A DNA stretch of 6,917 nucleotides, taken from contig JBIKKQ010000178.1 in assembly GCA_044360305.1 (NCBI GenBank), forward strand, positions 1 to 6,917, given 5' to 3'. The position numbers were made by a program, and so were the translations under genes. Position 1 is the stretch's first letter. Each line of letters starts with the position of its first letter. The notes under the pieces were generated by a model that worked only from the letters and a program-made list of their open reading frames with translations, did no database searches and was not told the origin of the DNA. Positions 5,724-6,917 of the stretch are shown here, piece after piece. The DNA is from QWPN01 sp044360305. Lineage in GTDB: Bacteria; Planctomycetota; Planctomycetia; Pirellulales; UBA1268.

Positions 5724-6917
5724 TCAGGCGAGGATTTCCCGGGCCACGGTGCCGTGGACGTCGGTGAGCCGGAAGTCGCGGCCGGCGTAGGGAAACGTCA
5801 GCCGCTCGTGGTCGAGGCCGAGCAGGTGCAGGAGCGTAGCGTGCCAGTCGTGGATGTGCATCCGCTTCTCCACGGCCTCGTAGCCGTAGTCGTCGGTCGC
5901 CCCGTAGGTCATGCCCCCCTTCACGCCGCCGCCGGCCATCCACAGCGAAAATCCCTTGTTGTTGTGGTCGCGGCCGTCCGTTCCCTGGCTGTGCGGGGTG
6001 CGGCCGAACTCGCCCCCCCAGATCACGAGCGTCTCGTCGAGGAGGCCGCGGTCGGCGAGGTCGGCGAGCAGGCCGGCGATCGGACGGTCCACCTGGCGGG
6101 CCGAGGTCTCAAGCGCCGTGCCGAGGTTGACGTGATGATCCCAGCCGCCGTGCGTCACCTGCACGAACCGCACCCCCGCCTCCACCAGCCGCCGGGCCAT
6201 CAGGCACTGCCGGCCGAAGCCATCGGTGTCGTCGCCGCCGACACCGTAGCGGTCGAGCGTGGCCTTGCTCTCGCGGGCGATGTCCATCACCTTCGGGACC
6301 TCGTCCTGCATCCGGAAGGCAAGTTCGTAGGACTCGATCACGCCCTCGGTCGCGGGGCTCACGCCGCCGTCGAGCTCCAGCCGCGACGCGTTGAGCCGCT
6401 GCACGAGATCCAGCTGGCTCCGCTGGGCCGCCCGGTCGAGGAGCGGGCTCTCGATGTTGGCGACGGTGGTGGAATCGGCGGCGCCGCGTCGCTGGCCGAG
6501 GGCCGGCCGCGGCGAACCGCCCACCCGCGTCCCCTGGTAGACGGCGGGCAGGAACGCGCTGCCGAACGTCCGCGCCGCGGCGACCGGCGGGTTGATGACG
6601 ATGAATCCCGGCAGGTTCTGGTTCTCGGTGCCGAGGCCGTACAGCGTCCAGGCACCGAGCGAGGGGCGGACGAACTGCGCGGTGCCCGTGTGCAGCTGCG
6701 CGAAGGCCTGGAGGTGGGCCGGCAGGTCGGTGGCCATCGAGTTGATCACGCACAGCCTGTCGGCGTGTCGGGCGACCTCGTCGAACAGGCTCGACACCCA
6801 GAGGCCACTCCTGCCGCGCCGGCTGAACTTCCAGCGCGGCGCCAGCAGGGTCGCGCGGCCCCGGCGACCGGCGGCCGCCGGCGCCGCCTTGCCGGCGTCG
6901 GCGACGAGTTTCGGCTT
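5724..6917 (-). CDS. DUF1501 family protein (5' end beyond window)
   Basis: The frame is open to the right edge; 397 residues are visible and probably some 60-90 N-terminal residues, including any export signal, are missing. The family belongs to the alkaline phosphatase/sulfatase-like superfamily and is abundant in planctomycetes; substrates are not established. The visible part starts KPKLVADAG and contains, in order, WKFSRRGRSGLWVSSLF (29-45), the family block GLGTENQNLPGFIVINPP (94-111), HGGWDHH (256-262), WGGEFGRTPHSQGTDGRDHN (300-319), HIHDWHATLLHLLGLDH (354-370) and the usual ending YAGRDFRLTDVHG followed by VAREILA. The His/Asp-rich blocks are the likely metal-binding positions. A GTG at 6797 could be taken for a start, but the 40 codons before it encode the expected family sequence, so it is internal. 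The EF-hand gene follows after 68 bp. In planctomycetes DUF1501 genes commonly follow a DUF1549/DUF1553 cytochrome-like gene, which would lie to the right of this window. Confidence 0.95.
   Translation of the reverse strand, partial: KPKLVADAGKAAPAAAGRRGRATLLAPRWKFSRRGRSGLWVSSLFDEVARHADRLCVINSMATDLPAHLQAFAQLHTGTAQFVRPSLGAWTLYGLGTENQNLPGFIVINPPVAAARTFGSAFLPAVYQGTRVGGSPRPALGQRRGAADSTTVANIESPLLDRAAQRSQLDLVQRLNASRLELDGGVSPATEGVIESYELAFRMQDEVPKVMDIARESKATLDRYGVGGDDTDGFGRQCLMARRLVEAGVRFVQVTHGGWDHHVNLGTALETSARQVDRPIAGLLADLADRGLLDETLVIWGGEFGRTPHSQGTDGRDHNNKGFSLWMAGGGVKGGMTYGATDDYGYEAVEKRMHIHDWHATLLHLLGLDHERLTFPYAGRDFRLTDVHGTVAREILA

Noticed and set aside
5656..5943. An upstream extension of the EF-hand frame into the DUF1501 gene.
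   Set aside because: The signal peptide and the strong Shine-Dalgarno site fix the start at 5655, and the extension lies within the conserved DUF1501 C-terminus in another frame.
5724..6797. GTG at 6797 as the DUF1501 start.
   Set aside because: The 40 in-frame codons upstream encode the expected family sequence (for example WKFSRRGRSGLW), so this GTG is an internal Val codon.

Overview
The window is very GC-rich and gene-dense. It most likely comes from a member of the Planctomycetota: the right end carries a DUF1501 gene, a family strongly expanded in planctomycetes and also common in Verrucomicrobia, next to a small secreted EF-hand protein, a typical partner in those phyla. The species cannot be named from the sequence.

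The left and central part (1-4844) is a chemotaxis-type signalling locus. On the minus strand, read right to left, lie a CheA histidine kinase (1073-3187), a CheW coupling protein (555-1058) and the first 162 codons of a methyl-accepting chemotaxis protein that runs off the left edge (1-487). Gaps of 14 and 67 bp suggest one transcript. A second, complete receptor gene (3375-4844, plus strand) is divergent from cheA, and the 187-bp spacer between them (3188-3374) should hold both promoters. Together these genes encode the receptor-CheW-CheA core complex. No CheY, CheB, CheR or flagellar gene is visible, so the output cannot be read from the window.

The right part is a separate minus-strand module: a DUF1501 protein truncated at its 5' end by the window edge (5724-6917) followed, 68 bp later, by a secreted protein with three EF-hand calcium-binding loops (5074-5655). 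The EF-hand gene has a strong Shine-Dalgarno site and a four-copy octapeptide repeat. It converges on the second receptor gene, and the 229-bp convergent spacer (4845-5073) contains an imperfect inverted repeat but no gene that I can support.

The most interesting details are in architecture rather than in a new system: a CheA with an extra N-terminal helical segment and apparently no P2 domain, and a receptor that passes from its second membrane segment straight into the signalling coiled coil with no HAMP domain. I see no mobile element, CRISPR array, tRNA or rRNA. The very long open frames antisense to these genes are by-products of high GC content.
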